Shown piece by piece: positions 34,685-47,691 of a DNA stretch of 64,000 nucleotides; positions within the stretch are counted from its first letter, which is position 1; every line of letters begins with the position of its first letter. Below the pieces are notes generated by a model, which was not told the DNA's origin, made no database searches, and saw nothing but the letters and a program-made list of their open reading frames with translations. The stretch comes from Eucommia ulmoides (taxonomy: Eukaryota > Streptophyta > Magnoliopsida > Garryales > Eucommiaceae). The DNA lies in NCBI GenBank assembly GCA_016647705.1, contig CM028333.1, positions 17,853,743 through 17,917,742 on the forward strand. The letters run 5' to 3'. Both the position numbers and the translations under genes were made by a program.

Positions 34685-34935
34685 AGTTGGCACCCACAGT
34701 GGCGAACAATGCAGATTTGGTCAGTCAGTCTGGTCGCTCCAAATCCGATGATGAACGTGCTGCAAACATGTCTCCTCTTGTGTCGGGTTATGCTACAGAC
34801 CATCTGGAGGTGGATAACCAAGGCTTCACTTTGGTTAAGAAGAAGAAAGAGAGAAAGGTATACTCAGATGTTATGGGCCAGGTTCCTGGAACGTCTAGGA
34901 AAGTTATCCATCTAAATTTACATTATAATGTCTGA
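34685..34935 (+). pseudogene. L1 LINE ORF1, C-terminal part
   Basis: Resumes after the LTR insertion. GFTLVKKKKERKVYSDVMG is the basic segment typical of the region just before the end of plant LINE ORF1. It ends at 34935. Confidence 0.65.
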
Positions 34936-35039
34936 CGCTTTTCTTTTTTGAAATTGTAGGCGCATCAAAAACCCTACCACAGTCTCTCGTTTAAAGAGAA
35001 TAGTTAAAAGTTCTAGAGTTTCTTTTGCAGGGGTCATAG

Positions 35040-35600
35040 ATCCTTGGATCGACAACTCAAACATTTAAAAGATTGGAAGAGCCATTAAACTTTGTTGCGG
35101 CGTTTCTAATCAACAGTATGGTGGTAAAATCTGGGTTTTCTAGAAAGACTACTTAGATGTCTAGATTTTACATTTTAATAAACAATTTATAGCTATCATG
35201 ATAGCTTGGCTAAATGTTGAGTTAGTTGTGGTGGTGGTGTATGCGAGTTGTTTTCCACTGGAGCGAAGGCAATTATGGGTTGATTTACTTGATTTCATGT
35301 TGACGAATACTCTTCCTATTATTTGGGGAGGTGATTTCAATAATGTTCACAATGATTCTAAAAAAATGGGGCGCCTTTCGCCCTCTTGGCATAACATGCA
35401 AGATTTTAATGATTGCATCCAAACGGCCTGTTTGGTGGAGCTTCTCTTTATGGGTTCTATGTATAAGTTTTGCAATAACCACCATGGCCTCGATCTTCAA
35501 TATTATTGACTTGATAGAATTTTGACTTCTCCGGGGGATTGCACTAATTTTCATACTAGCATGACCCATCTTGAGAGAGCTAATTCAGACCACTGTTCGT
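35040..35600 (+). pseudogene. L1 LINE endonuclease domain
   Basis: Residues read as VVVVYASCFPLERRQLWVDL, then PIIWGGDFNNVHNDSKK, where GDFN is the conserved endonuclease motif. The frame then reaches ERANSDHCSFI, with the terminal SDH motif. This is the apurinic-like nuclease that nicks target DNA for target-primed reverse transcription. A stop (TGA near 35508) and a frame change divide it. Confidence 0.85.
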
Positions 35601-35629
35601 TTATCCTTCATTCTTCGATCCTAACTTAT

Positions 35630-37280
35630 AATGGACCTCGTATTCTCTATTTTCAACGAATGTGGGCTAATCATCATGGGTTCTTGGATGTCATTCGGGC
35701 TAATTGGACCTCCTCTCATGCTACTCGTCCGGGTGAGCATCAACCTGTGTGCTTTTAGGTTAGCTTTAAAGTCATGGAATGCGAATATCTTAGGGAATAT
35801 TTTTGTGGCACTCGACACTTGGAAGGATAAGATAGAGAGCTTATATTTGACTTTTCAATATCATTGGGATGAGGGGATTTCTTGGGACTTGGCTAAAGCT
35901 ATAGAGGAATATAATAAATGTCTACTCAACGAGGAGATTTACTGGAAGCAAAATTCTCGGGAGCATTGGCTGAAAGAGGGTGATTCGAAGTTGAAATTTT
36001 TTCATGCTTCCGTGCATCTTCGAAATAAGCTTCTTTGCCTTTCTCAAATCTGGGATGAAGGGGGTGGCAGCTTAGCAGATCCCAACGATTTTCATCAAGC
36101 GGCTATCGAGTTTTACACAACTCTTTATTGGGCTGATACAATTTCCTTTGCTAGAAATACATTTCATAATATTCATTCTCTTGTCTTGGATGTTGATAAT
36201 GCAGCCTTGATGCGGCCTTTTACTATGGAGGAAATCAAAGAAGCCTTATGGTCTATTCCGTTGGATGGGGCCCTGGGGTTGGATTCATTCTCATCGGCTT
36301 TCTTCCAAAAGGCATGGGAGATTGTGTCTGTCGACCTTCTTGAAAGGTGAAAGTCTCCCAACCTCTTTATCGAGAACTTTTCTTGTGCTTATCCCCAAAG
36401 AAACACAACCAATGGCCTTGAAAGATTTTCGTTCGATAAGCTTGTGCAATATTTGCTATAAAATATTTTCCAAGGCTCTTGCTACTCATCTTGCTGCTCT
36501 TCTTCTTTGCCCAATTTCTGATCAACAACATGGTTTCGTGCGAGTCCGGGCTATCTCAAAAGCTATTGGTTTGGGTTAGGAGCTTATCAAGGACTTGGGT
36601 AAGGACGTTCAGGGTAGGAATGTCATGTTAAAGCTGGATATGATGAAGGCATACGACAGAATGAACTACGACTTTCTTACTGAGGTTTTTAGAAGATTTA
36701 GGTTTTGTGAGGCTTTCCTTAATACTGTTCAAAATTATTTTAGGAATGTCTTATTTTCTGTTGCCTTCAGGGGGTTTATAAGGGTTGGTTCCAGGCTTCC
36801 AGGGGCTTATGTCGAGGAGACCTTATCTTCCATCTCCTATTTATCCTAGCCGAATAAATGTTGAGTTGTAACATTGCGAGTGCTGTCGAGAATGGATGGA
36901 TCTCTCTGTTTATCTTGAAAAGAGGTTGTCGCATTATTTCCCATATTTTATTTGCTGATGACACTCTCATTTTCTGTAATGATAGAGTCACTAGCTTGAG
37001 AAATCTGATCCGTGTCCTTGAGGATTACCAGTGTGCTTTGGGTCAATTAATTAGCCTTTCTAAAAGCAACTTCTACGTTCATCCGAATTGTCCTTTGGTT
37101 AGGAAGCAATTAATTAGGAATATCACCGGTTTCTCTCAGGGGTCATTTTCGTGCACCTAACTTGGTGTTTCTTTATCTCACAATCAAGTGAAGGCCTGGG
37201 ACTATGATTTTCTTCTCTCAAAAGTAAAGGCTCATATTGAAGGTTGGAAGTCACATTTTCTTTCTTAGAGAGGAAAATTA
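35630..37280 (+). pseudogene. L1 LINE reverse transcriptase domain
   Basis: The N-terminal part includes HWLKEGDSKLKFFHASVHLR and EIKEALWSIPLDGALGLDSF. The TFLVLIPKETQPMALKDFRS block follows in another frame. Motif A is KLDMMKAYDRMNYDFL (about 36629-36680). Motif C is FADDTLIF (36951-36974), retaining the catalytic Asp pair. The stretch spans at least four reading-frame pieces with stops between them, so it is inactive. Confidence 0.88.
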
Positions 37281-37639
37281 ATTATTATTAAACATGTTTT
37301 GGCTTCTTTTCCCATTTATCTGTTAGCCTTTTGTTGTGTGCATAAAGGGGTTCTTTCAGAGTTGGAATCTTTGATTGCTATATTTTTTTGGAGTTCGGAC
37401 AATAACCCTCATCATTGCCATTGGGTTGCTTGGCGTTCTCTTTGTACTAGCAAGGACAGCGACGACCTGGGGCTACGTAGACTTATGGATTTAAAGAAAG
37501 CTTTCTCTATGAAGCGTCTTTGGAATCTCTTGACTGGTTCTTCCCTTTGGTGTTCTTTCATGAAACAAAAATATACAAAAGGTTTGCCTCCTTGCTTTTG
37601 GATTGCTAACTCTGGTTGCTCTCGTCTATAGAGGGACAT

Positions 37640-38400
37640 AGTGGACACTAGGGATGCTTTCTTGGAAAATTCTCAATCGTTCGTTGGAAATGGCGAGGTG
37701 CTTCATTTTTGGCATGATAATTGGGGTCGAGGGATCCTTTCCCAAGACCTGAATGTTACGATGAATTTGAACATTGTAGCTACCAGTATTGCTCTTGAGG
37801 ATTGGAGGAACATAGACCTTGACGATGCTAAAGTACAGTACGTGGAACAAGCAAAACCTCTTCCCAATAGATTCCCAGATAGGCATATTTGGACCCTGAG
37901 TTGAGATGGATCTTTCTCAATTAAATCTACTTGGACAGTTATAGCCGGCGTGGATCAGTCCCTTCCCCAATTCTAGACTCTTTGGAAGCTTCACATTCCT
38001 CTTAAAATCTTGATTTTCTCTTGGAAGATTATGAGACAGTGTGTGCCCGTTGATTCGAACATTTAGAAACTCGGCATCAACCTTTCTTTTGCTTGTAGGT
38101 GTTGCGTATCTAAAGCTTTTGAGGACTCTATTTATCTTGGCATTTTTGGGCGTATTGCTAGCAATGTTTGGAAGCGCTTAAGTGTTTTATTCAAAGTCCC
38201 CTACATCATTCAGCCTATCCAGACCATTTCATGTTATGGTGGCATATTTTGAGGAGTCTTTCCCAATTTTGCACCTTAGGGAATATGGTCCACTCTCTTA
38301 TTTTTTGGAAAATCTGGTTAGCAAGAAACAAAGCATTTCATGATAATATTTCGATGGATGCTGACATAATTTTCTTCAAGGTTTAATCGTGGCTGCGAGA
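37640..38400 (+). pseudogene. L1 LINE RT-associated zinc-binding region
   Basis: VGNGEVLHFWHDNWGRG (about 37683-37735) is the segment normally found upstream of the zf-RVT domain in plant LINEs. WKLHIPLKILIFSWKIM-like sequence follows in another frame near 37985, then IFWKIWLARNKAFHDN. The cysteine/histidine cluster is poorly preserved. Confidence 0.65.
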
Positions 38401-38477
38401 TCTTAAGAGGAGTTTGAGCTACAAGCGGTGTTCTTCCTATTTGGCACTCACTCTTTCAATTTGTTGGGCTGTGTTAT

Positions 38478-38930
38478 TTGTCCAACCATCACTCGTGCTA
38501 TTTCTCTCTGTCACTGGTTAGCCCCCCCAACGGTGTCTTTAAGTTGAACGTTGATGGGGCGTTGAAATGGTCTTCGATGCGTGCTAGTTGTGGTGGAATC
38601 ATTAGGGACCATCTTGGTCGATTTTGCTTCGCTTTCTATTCACCTCTGCATGTTACAGCTAGTTTTCTCGCTGAAATGCGTGGTTTATTTTAGAGGCTTC
38701 AACGAGCCATCCGACTGGGCCTCTTTTCGCTTGTTATCGAGTATTTTTCGAAGAGTTTGGTTGTGGCGGTTCGCAAAAACTGTCTTAATTGGTCAATTTA
38801 TCACATTTGGCTCTCTATCTAAAGGTGGATTCGTTCTTTCGATAATTGTATTTCTCATGTGTTTCGTGAATGTAATTATGTGGCAGATGCCTTAGCTAAT
38901 GTTCTTGCTCCTAGCAGTATTAGTTTTGTG
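38478..38930 (+). pseudogene. L1 LINE C-terminal RNase H domain
   Basis: FKLNVDGALKWSS carries the first catalytic Asp, and GGIIRDHLGRFCFAF and FLAEMRGLF carry the expected downstream residues including the Glu. CNYVADALANVLA-like sequence near 38870-38900 matches the end of the family. RNase H at the end of L1 ORF2 is a known feature of many plant L1 elements. Confidence 0.82.
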
Positions 38931-39089
38931 ACAAGCACGAGCTCTCATCTTCTGTTAGTTCATGGCTCCATGATCATTGTAGGGGATACCCCCATATCAG
39001 GATGTAATTCCTTTTCTTTTTAATATTTTTCCTTCACACCTTGTGTGCGAGATTTCTCACATCAAGCAACCAAGTATACCTTAATCACT

Positions 39090-40495
39090 CTATTGGCCCC
39101 ATTAACTACCCAAGGGTTGGGGGTGAGTTGAATTGGGTACATAAAAATTTTATCAAATTTTAGATAATTAATTTGAAGACAAAGTTTGGTGACTGTTTAA
39201 TAACCAAATAGTGAAAAATATTTTAAACAAATAAGCAACTTATCAAGCATATAACATATGTAAGTAGATAGGGTTAGAGGCATATGACACACAAATTTTA
39301 TAGTAGTTCGGTAAGGTACTTTTGCCTAACCCCTACTCATCCGAGCTCCAATTCGAATTCATTTTTCCAATTCCCTTATCGGGTGAGAATCAAACCCTTA
39401 CACCCGTTGAGTGAATTACCTTTACACTCACTCAATCAAAAAACACTCACTTTAACTAACACCCTAGTCCAATTTACAATCAATTTTCTCACAATTGTTT
39501 TCCTCGCAAGGAGTTTTTATCATCATTTATAAAGATCAATATACGAACCAACTCGACTAAATATATGTGCGGAAGTTTTTGTTAGGAAAGTAATTCAAAA
39601 TTAAATATTTTATTATATATAAATTATATTATTTTATTTAATGTAATTATTATTAATAATATATTTATAATGGTTATAATTATGTGTTCTAATTACATGT
39701 TTATTATACATTATTATTATGATTAAATTATAAGATTTAATAAAATGTCTTTATGAATTATATTATGAATATATATGTTACAATAGTATTTATGTATATA
39801 ATTAGTGATTTTATTAATTATAATATTATGAGTACTTATTATTATACTAAGAGTTACCGAATTCATGCACTATATATAGGTGTGTGAAGATGATATAAAA
39901 TATATATATAAGAGTGATATAGAGATATAGAGTGATAGAGAAAAATAGATAGAGATAAAGAGAATAATAGAGAAAAATAAAGAAAGAGTTTGATATTATA
40001 TGAATAAGATATTGTGAATATGATATAATGAGATAGAGAAATAATATTTTATTATATTTTCATATATATTTTATACTTGATTTACGGGAAATAGAGTTCG
40101 CGTTCGGTTTAATATAGGGATGTTCTGCTTGCACCTTAATTCCGTGGATTGTTGTATCTTGGGAAGGGCTCACCATTCAACCTTCTGCATGGAGGGGGCG
40201 TATCTCTTCTTAGGATAGTGTTTACACACCTCGATCTACTAGATATGTATTTTCTTTCTATTCTATTATTTATTTTATTTATTTAATTGTTGATGTTCTC
40301 TGTTATTTAAAAATATTAAAATTTTATGTGATATTTATTTATTATTTAATTTGTATTTATATAATTTTATGAAATTTTCCCCAACAATTTAAGAAGCGAT
40401 ATGATTTTGTGAAAGTTCAATTTTGCTTGAATTTGTTTCTAAATAATTTTCACGTATTTGATGATTGATATATTTGTGCTTTAATATTAAATTTA
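39090..40495. mobile_element. LTR-like fragment related to family A, with a nested solo LTR
   Basis: Starts TTGGCCCCATTAACTACCCA and GAGTTGAATTGGGTAC, matching the start of LTR family A in diverged form. It is interrupted at 39580-40386 by another solo LTR and again at 40495 by MULE-2. The far end, beyond 62186, is not identified. An ORF at 39284-39532 is incidental. Fossil. Confidence 0.5.
39580..40386. mobile_element. Solo LTR fossil, ~807 bp
   Basis: Starts TGTTAGGAAAGTAATTC and ends AAATTTTCCCCAACA, with TG...CA ends and no interior. The motif TCTTGGGAAGGGCTCACC is typical of a plant LTR leader. The first half is very AT-rich with GATAGAGA tracts. No clear target duplication. Superfamily not fixed; Copia-like appearance. 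Confidence 0.5.
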
Positions 40496-40620
40496 GAGTT
40501 CTTTACCATATAATTACATTTTAAATAAAAAAATTCTGAAAAATGGTATATTCAAACTTATATTCCGATTCTTTATAAAACGCAGATTGGTATTGCATTT
40601 TTAAGCCAAAAAAAAAAAAG
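40496..40620. repeat. MULE-2 left terminal inverted repeat
   Basis: Complementary to 57645-57797 continued by 62173-62186. Shared segments are TTTTAAATAAAAAAATTCTG, GGTATATTCAAACTTATAT and the AACGCAGATTGG region. AAACGCA/TGCGTTT motifs continue inward to about 40765. Confidence 0.85.
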
Positions 40621-41040
40621 TTCAAAAACGCAAAAGGGAAACACACTAATACGTTTTTCTTCAAAAAAAAAATCCTGTTAGAGAAACGCAAAATGGATTT
40701 ACATTTCTCAACAAGAAACGCATTCCAGAATTGCGTTTATTGTTGAAAATGCAAATCCATTTTGTGTTTTTTGTTCTCAAACCCTAACCCCACCACTTTC
40801 ATTTTCATTTCGTTTCCCTTCTTCTACATCTCGTCGCCTCTCATTTCTAGTTGCGTCGCTGTCACTTGTTCTCGTTCCTCTGTCACCGTCGCCGATCTCC
40901 CTCCTCAGTTGCCGTCGTCGTCTCCTTCTGGTTAAGAGGTAAAAACCATTTTTTTTTTTTTTTTTTTTGTCTTTTGGAAATGTATGTGTATGTGTGTATA
41001 TATATACATTTTTTTTTTTGTTTTTGGAAATGTAGATGTA

Positions 41041-41044
<4 letters not shown>

Positions 41045-41090
<46 letters not shown>
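41045..41090. repeat. (AT)n microsatellite
   Basis: About 44 bp of alternating TA in the leader region of MULE-2. The MULE-1 leader has a shorter TATATATATA at about 6160. Confidence 0.95.
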
Positions 41091-41919
41091 AAGTGTAGAT
41101 CTAGTTTTTTTTTGGAAATGTAGATCTAGGTTTGTATGTGTATGCTTTTTTTGTTTATATATTTTGGTTTTAGTTGAAAATTTATTTTTCAATTTTAATT
41201 AGAAATTTTATTTTTGGTTTTATAAGGAAATTTGTTTATATTTCGGTTTTAGTTAGGATTTATGACTCTCGTTCATAAGTAGATAAGTTTGTTTCTTTTC
41301 TCAATCGCAATATTATTTTTTTGCTGATTATTAATTGTTTAGGTTTGTATTTACTAATTATTAATTGTTTATGTTTATTATCATAATAAATACATTTTAG
41401 AGAAAACCTACTTTAACTATGTATTTTGTAATTTGAACACTTCAAAACATGAAGTATCCAAGATTTATAATATGTATTTTTATTGTTATGTTTTTCTGTA
41501 ACAATTTTTTTTTGTTAGAGATTGATATTAATTTTTAGTAGATTTAAGGAACTATTTGTTTCATGAAATTGAGAGATTTGGAATAAAAATGTGATTTTTT
41601 TATTTTTTTTTTCACATGTCAAATTCAACATATACTCTTAATTTACACTTTGCACCCCCAAACTGATGAAAAATTGATTCAACATTATTGGTTAGATGTT
41701 TGAAATTGTTAGATTCTAGTTTGTGTACTTAAAAAGGCATTTGAATAAGTAATTGTGTATATCTAACTTAAGATTTAATGAATGAAAATTAATTTCAACA
41801 GTATTTATTGAGTTTTAATTGGGTAATTGTTTTTTTTTTTTTTTTTTAATAGCATGATTGATAATGATAATAATATTTTATTTGTTTTGTTTTGATTGGT
41901 GAAATTGTAGTTGTTTGAA

Positions 41920-44548
41920 ATGGAGAATGTCACATTATATTTGTAAGGAATTGAGTTTGGTATATCATATAGTATATCTACAGTCAAATTGTTAGATGTT
42001 TGTCGGGGGATTACCTTAAACGAATTGATTGGGATGTTACGACCTTATATTCTCGATGATGGAGTCGATGGAATTTTGAAGTTAAAGTATAGTTTACCGA
42101 TAGCTACTATTGGGTTCGAAAATTATAGATACATGTTGTTTTCAATCGATGACGACGCGACATTAGACCATGTGCTTCAGTTATCGCTTAAGGTGCCCTC
42201 GCTGCTTGGTGTTGAGGTGTATGTCGAGGTAGAGCGAGCTTTTGACCACGTTTCAATAATTTCTTCCCAACCTGGTCCTTTTACTCAATTTTTAGGTTAA
42301 AGTTTCAATCCTCATGTTACCGCGTTATCTGGACAATTTTCTTTGTATAATGTTCCCATGTTCGACCCCCAAGTTGTTCAATCCAGTTATACTCACCGAT
42401 CGCCCTACATTTCCCAAGAATATTATTCCCATACAATGATTGACCGTGATACAGACACTAGTTCTGCCACTCCACATCACCATTATTCGCCAAGTAGTCC
42501 ACCGCACGATAACAAGTGTGGTAGGTATGATGGGAACGTGGAGTGTGGGCCAGTTACAGTCAATAATTTCCACAACGTTGACCATACAGATTTAGAAGAA
42601 GCTGTTGCGTTGGAGGATGAGGAGAATAATAGGAATGGAGATGAAGATATGGATATCGAGCCGAGCCAGCAAGGGAGTGAACAGTTTCCATTGCACAAGG
42701 TTCTTTTATTCTATAATTAGTCGGAATGGGGTGATGACGATGACATGGTAAAGTATGAGCCAAAGTTGTAGAAGAATTTTTGAAACCCGAAAATAGACGA
42801 ATTCTGTAGTGACATGGTCTTTAAGGACAAGAAACATGTCTAGAATGCCATGAAGTATTATCATGTTATGAAAAATAAAGAGTTTTATGTGGAGACGCAC
42901 CCTAAAGTTTGGTCGGTTAAATACAAGCATGGTTGCAGGTGAAGGATGTGGGCGACTCTGAAAAAGAGTCACAGAATGTTCTAGATTACGTAGTACAATG
43001 GGCGACCCACATGTTTCTACAATCATACGGCCTTGGATCATGGAAACTTGGATTCGGGTGTCATTTCTTGCATGATACTTGGATAAGTTGAAGAGGATCC
43101 AGAAGTGAAGATGGATATTATCGTTGCCTCTGTGAAAGAGTCTTGGGGATTCACCATCTCCTACTAAAAGGCTTTGTTGGCTAGATCTAAAGCCATCTAG
43201 ACCTTGTTCTGCGATTGGGACGAATCGTATTGGAAGTTGTAGAAGTTCATGTCGGCATTGCAACACTTTAATCCTGGGACGATTGTCGAATGAACTATTG
43301 TTTCGATTGCTCAACCTTGCTATTCGACGTTTGACATGGTATTTTGGGCATTCTAACCTTCTATGGTTGGATGGAGATATTGTCGGCCTACCCTCACGAT
43401 TGACGGGACCTATATGTATGGTAAGTACGAGGGAAAGATCTTAATTACCAATGGGATGACACCGTCTAATAAGTGTTATCCTTTGGCGTTCGTGGTCATA
43501 CCGACGAAGGACCACCACTGTTGGTTTTAGTTTATTTCGATGCTGAAACGCCATATTGTTAAAGATCGTCCAAAGGTCACGTTGATATCTGATAGACACA
43601 TATGCATTATTAGTGCGGTCAGAACTTTATGGCTTAATATACAGAATAAGCCCGCTCGGTATCATTGATTTTGTCTTCGACACCTTTGCAACAATTTCAA
43701 CAACAAGTGTAAATATCAATTAAAAGATTTTACTTGGAATGCTGGTGCTGCTATACAAGTTCTAAAGTATAATGCCATCATGGAAGAGATTAAAAAAAAT
43801 AGATACGCGGGCGTATACGTAATTAGATATCGTTACTAAAGATAAATGGATCAGCGCACACGATGATGGTAAACATTGAGGAGTGTTGATGACTAACTAT
43901 GCTGAACTATTCAACAACTATTTAAAAGGTGCAAGGAATGTCCCAATTACAGCAGTCGTTTCAATAACTTTTTACATGTTAGTGAAATATTTTGATCTTG
44001 GTCGATAGGAAGCTCTAAAGGACTTGGTCATGGAATTGGGGATATGTAAAACATGTTGTTGAGAAAATTCAAAAATCTTAAGCCAAGTCCAAAACATACG
44101 ACGTCCAAATATTCAATTGGTAAGGTTTTTAAACTTACAATTTATTAATTATTTAATTTTTTATATTTATAAAACAAATGATGCACCTCATTATTTAATT
44201 TGATGTATAAATATATTCAATAATAGAGAGAATGCACGTTACCATGTGAAAACTAAAAAGACTTTGGCCGGTGATATTGTTACACTCAAAGTTACTTTAG
44301 AGGATAACCCTGATTATACTTGTGGGAAATATAAGGTTTTCAGATATCCATGGTCATCGTTTGAACCGATCATTTACGAGCACTATTGGCTGGTGGTTAA
44401 TTTTTAGATCCTTCTTCTTAACAAGAATAGACTTCGAGTTGTGAATCCCGAACGACCAAAATCCACTTGCATTCGAAATAAGATGGATGTGTCATAGAGG
44501 ACAATGACAAATCAGTATGGGTTGTGTTCTCAAACTTGCCATGATAGG
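41920..44548 (+). pseudogene. MURA-like transposase pseudogene (MULE-2)
   Basis: Keeps the ATG at 41920 (MENVTLYL) that MULE-1 lacks, but a stop follows within ten codons. Recognisable blocks are DVCRGITLNELIGMLRPYI (42000s), an acidic linker ending DMDIEPSQQ, MVFKDKKHV, LTIDGTYMYGKYEGKIL (about 43393-43440), LISDRH (about 43590), the TTNxAExFN region and the same intron (about 44120-44226). More than a dozen stops are scattered through it, so it is far more decayed than MULE-1. The SWIM region is shortened. The solo LTR at 44549 interrupts the zinc-knuckle codons. Confidence 0.9.
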
Positions 44549-45963
44549 TGGTAGCGGAATATTACATCACTACTTTTATCGCAAGTGTACGGGTCAAGTT
44601 TTAATAGAATAGTGATGAGTAGGGTTGTCGTATCCACAAAGATTGGATTAAATTGTTGTTAAGTATCTTGATTGTCATAACCAAATTTTATCTAGAAGAT
44701 TTAATTTTAGGGTTTTTATAGAAATAATAAAACTAAACTAATTAGCTAATTAAACTATAATACTAATATTGACATTGATGGGAGTATATTGTCTAGGGAT
44801 TAACTTCATTCACTAATACGTGTTCGATTCAATCTATTTTACATTAACGACATTCAAACTATTCGACAATCTAGGTATCGAAAACTCACTCACTGCCTCT
44901 CCCGAGTGTAAAGTGAATGAATATGCGACTTTGCGTCAACGTTGATGTCCCCATCTAGCGTCTAAATGACACTGATCACATGAGTCTTCCCTCAATCTCA
45001 CGGATTGCGTACTTTCTAATACTCTCCCGAGTCATTAGATCATCACGTTGCGTTTAAACCCTAGTCTGAATTTGGGATTACCTCTCCCGAGTGTCAAACC
45101 CCGTATTCTCAAAGCAACCAATATATCATAACAAGCATATAATGGAAGTAATAAAAAGGTAAACACAATCGGATAAAGATAAACAACTGTTAACAAAATA
45201 TCAATTTATTTAAACCAAGTTTTCATGAACAAGTCACTCCCTAGACAATAAATGTTTATCTACACAAGAGATAGCTAATATTCAACAATACAAGAGATAA
45301 ATATCATCAAAACAACCAACCAAAGCTAAAAAAAATAGAGAAACATGGGAGAATAGCCAAATCTGAAGAACGGGCGATTCCACATGCATTAAGTCCGTTC
45401 CAATCTTGTTTTATCCTCTACAAATGGATGATACTCTTGGTTGGTATGGTCTTGGAGTTGTCAAGACACTTCCAAAAACGTGCATTAGGTGTTAGGGGAA
45501 GAGAGGATATCATAGGGATCCAAAATATTACAAAACATATCTCAAAATATCTTATCTAGGTGGATCCAAACCGCTGCAGCGGTGGGAAGCACCGTTGCAG
45601 TAGTGGGAAGTCAGTAGGTCCATTGAACTTTCACTACTACAGCGGTGAAGGCCACCACTACAGTGGTGGTCTCTTAGCCGTAATGTTCTTTTCCGAACTC
45701 CAATTGAGGTGATTCAAAATTCTATGAAAAGTTAAGACATAGATCTACAACTTTCATGTTTCCAGATTTTTGAAAATCGGATTGCATCATTGTAAAAAAT
45801 GGCCTTGAAGTTACTGCACCTGACCAAATTTTCATTTTTCCACCCATTTATTCAAAACCTATAAAATAATATAAGCACACATTAAACTAACAAAAATTCT
45901 TGAAAACACACAAATATTTAAATCTAAAAGTACTTGATTTGTCAATAAATAAACCACTCATCA
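44549..45963 (-). mobile_element. Solo LTR fossil in the MULE-2 transposase exon
   Basis: Starts TGGTAGCGGAATATTACATC and ends AACCACTCATCA, flanked by ATAGG at 44544-44548 and 45964-45968. On the minus strand it begins TGATGAGTGGTT, the style of a Ty3-type LTR seen in several eudicots (inference). No interior remains. It interrupts the zinc-knuckle exon of MULE-2. Part of it recurs at 54395-54702. Confidence 0.82.
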
Positions 45964-45968
45964 ATAGG

Positions 45969-46357
45969 CGGACATGTCCATCCAGACCCCAATGAGCATT
46001 CTCAATTAATTTGTTTGTTTCATAGTAATGGAGATAACAATTTTTATTTTTAATTTAGTTTATGTTTATAACAACATTTGTATTATGCTATTTTCTATTC
46101 TCATTTGTTGATAAACGTAATATTTATTTCGCATAATACTAGTTGATGAAATTTTAGTTTTGTACTAATAATTTTTACACTAGTTTCAGATTTTTTATTC
46201 GAAATGTAAACGAAAAAAAAAAAAAGAGAATTAAAAAAAATAAAAATATAAGGCCCAAGTATGATTAAATTTTTTTTAGTATAGTATTTTATTTTAGGTT
46301 GTGTAGATACATCATATTTTGTGTAGATACTCCAATTTTTTTTGAATTCTTGCAGTT
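45969..46357 (+). other. MULE-2 spacer between transposase and PMD genes
   Basis: Continues from the solo LTR with GCGGACATGTCCATCCAGAC, the end of the transposase exon, and then AT-rich spacer matching 9601-9852 of MULE-1 with extra sequence (about 46200-46330). Noncoding. Confidence 0.7.
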
Positions 46358-47510
46358 ATGGATGAGCCTAGACCCGTGGATCAGTCGTTACTTTATTTGC
46401 AGAGTGACCACAGGTCTGTAGTAGTTTGGGAAGAACGTGGGGTGTAGGTTGTACTAAATACAGATTTAAGCATTGTACTCATTTTTTTTTTCTTTTATAT
46501 TTTTTAATTGATTGTCTTTTAATTTATATTTCAGTATTGTTCTCGGCTTGACTGTTCTGGGACTGAAAGGTTTCTAGGTCGATGGACGGGATATTTTCCT
46601 GGCCGAGTGATACAGTTGATACAAGCCACTGGTCTGTACGGTGTTTTTCTCTTACAGAAGAAGTAGTGAGACCATACATTGATTATCGCGTTGGTCAAAA
46701 GATGGCATCAAGAGACATATACGTTTCATCTTCCGATTAGAAAAATGACGGTAACACTGTAGGACATAGCAATGTTATTTGGGATGCCTGTGAACATACG
46801 AGTAGTTACTGGGCTTGAGGACACTCTATTGGTCTCACGTTGGTAGAAATTTTTCCACGACCTCCTCAGCCACACACCTCTAGAAGACAAAATCAAGTGT
46901 CGCTGCCTGAATCTGAAGTGACTACAGACTACGACAAAATTGTGTACCCACCGGCGCTGATGAGCGCATTATACAGTGTTACGCCCACACGTACTACCTG
47001 ATATTGATCGGCACAACGTTGATACCGGATAAATTAAATAATTTACTCAAGTTAGGCTACTTACCACTGCTGCGCGATTTGATTGGGTTGTAGGGGCAGT
47101 GCCACGCTGGCGGTGCTATACTGGGATCTATGCAAGGCATCACGTAAGGAGACAAAAAATATGTTCGGACCCTTCTTTTTATTACAGTGTTGGGTATGGG
47201 AGCGACTCCTGATGTGTCTCTATCTACAACTACCGATAGGATGGGTGACCTAAAGATCGGGGACTTTAGGTGCCCAAGCGCCCTTAGGGGGTCTCAATAC
47301 ATTATTATATAATTAATTTGTATGTATTTCAAATATTTCATTTCATTTAGTAATATTTAGTTTTGGTTTTTGCGTACAGCTGGAAAGTGTCTTTTAATCT
47401 GGATAGCGAGCCGATGCATGTATTGAATGTGTATTGGGATTAGTTAGATCGTTCACAGAATGATGATGTCAGTTATAGATTTATGTAAGATGTTACTTTT
47501 GTTTATTTAT
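46358..47510 (+). pseudogene. PMD gene, N-terminal part (MULE-2)
   Basis: ATG at 46358 (MDEPRPVDQSLLYLQSDHRS). Exon 1 ends near 46447. It continues after a TTTCAG acceptor at about 46532 and includes the segments matching LVERWRQETH, GEMTVTL and CYARAY of MULE-1, with several frame changes and stops. The segment after the next intron starts WKVSFNLDSEPMHVLNVYW (about 47380). It is interrupted in the following intron at 47540 by an RTE LINE, and the C-terminal part is not seen in place. Confidence 0.82.
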
Positions 47511-47691
47511 TTATTTATTTTTATATTTATTATTTAATTTAACTCCGCCTGTGGGGTTCGATACTTTATTCTTTACACACACCCGATCCCAAACCTGGGT
47601 AAAGGAGAAGAGTTGCGTTAAGTTGATGATAGCCAGTAGAAAACTTTGTCATAACTTTTATGACATGAATTAAAATACGTTAAACATTGGG

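Larger units (their letters stand above)
30100..39050 (+). mobile_element. L1-type LINE with RNase H, decayed and interrupted
   Basis: A plant non-LTR retrotransposon. Blocks in order are a DUF4283-like ORF1 (30179-31030 and 34685-34935, split by an LTR element), an apurinic-type endonuclease (about 35040-35600), reverse transcriptase (about 35630-37280), a zinc-binding RT-associated region (about 37640-38400) and RNase H (38478-38930). Frame changes and stops occur throughout, so it is dead. Neither the 5' border nor a poly(A) tail is clear; the 3' end fades near 39050. Confidence 0.88.

Noticed and set aside
42706-43314. 202-codon minus-strand ORF
   Set aside because: Antisense to the MULE-2 transposase pseudogene; no domain, and the plus-strand homology to MULE-1 accounts for the sequence.
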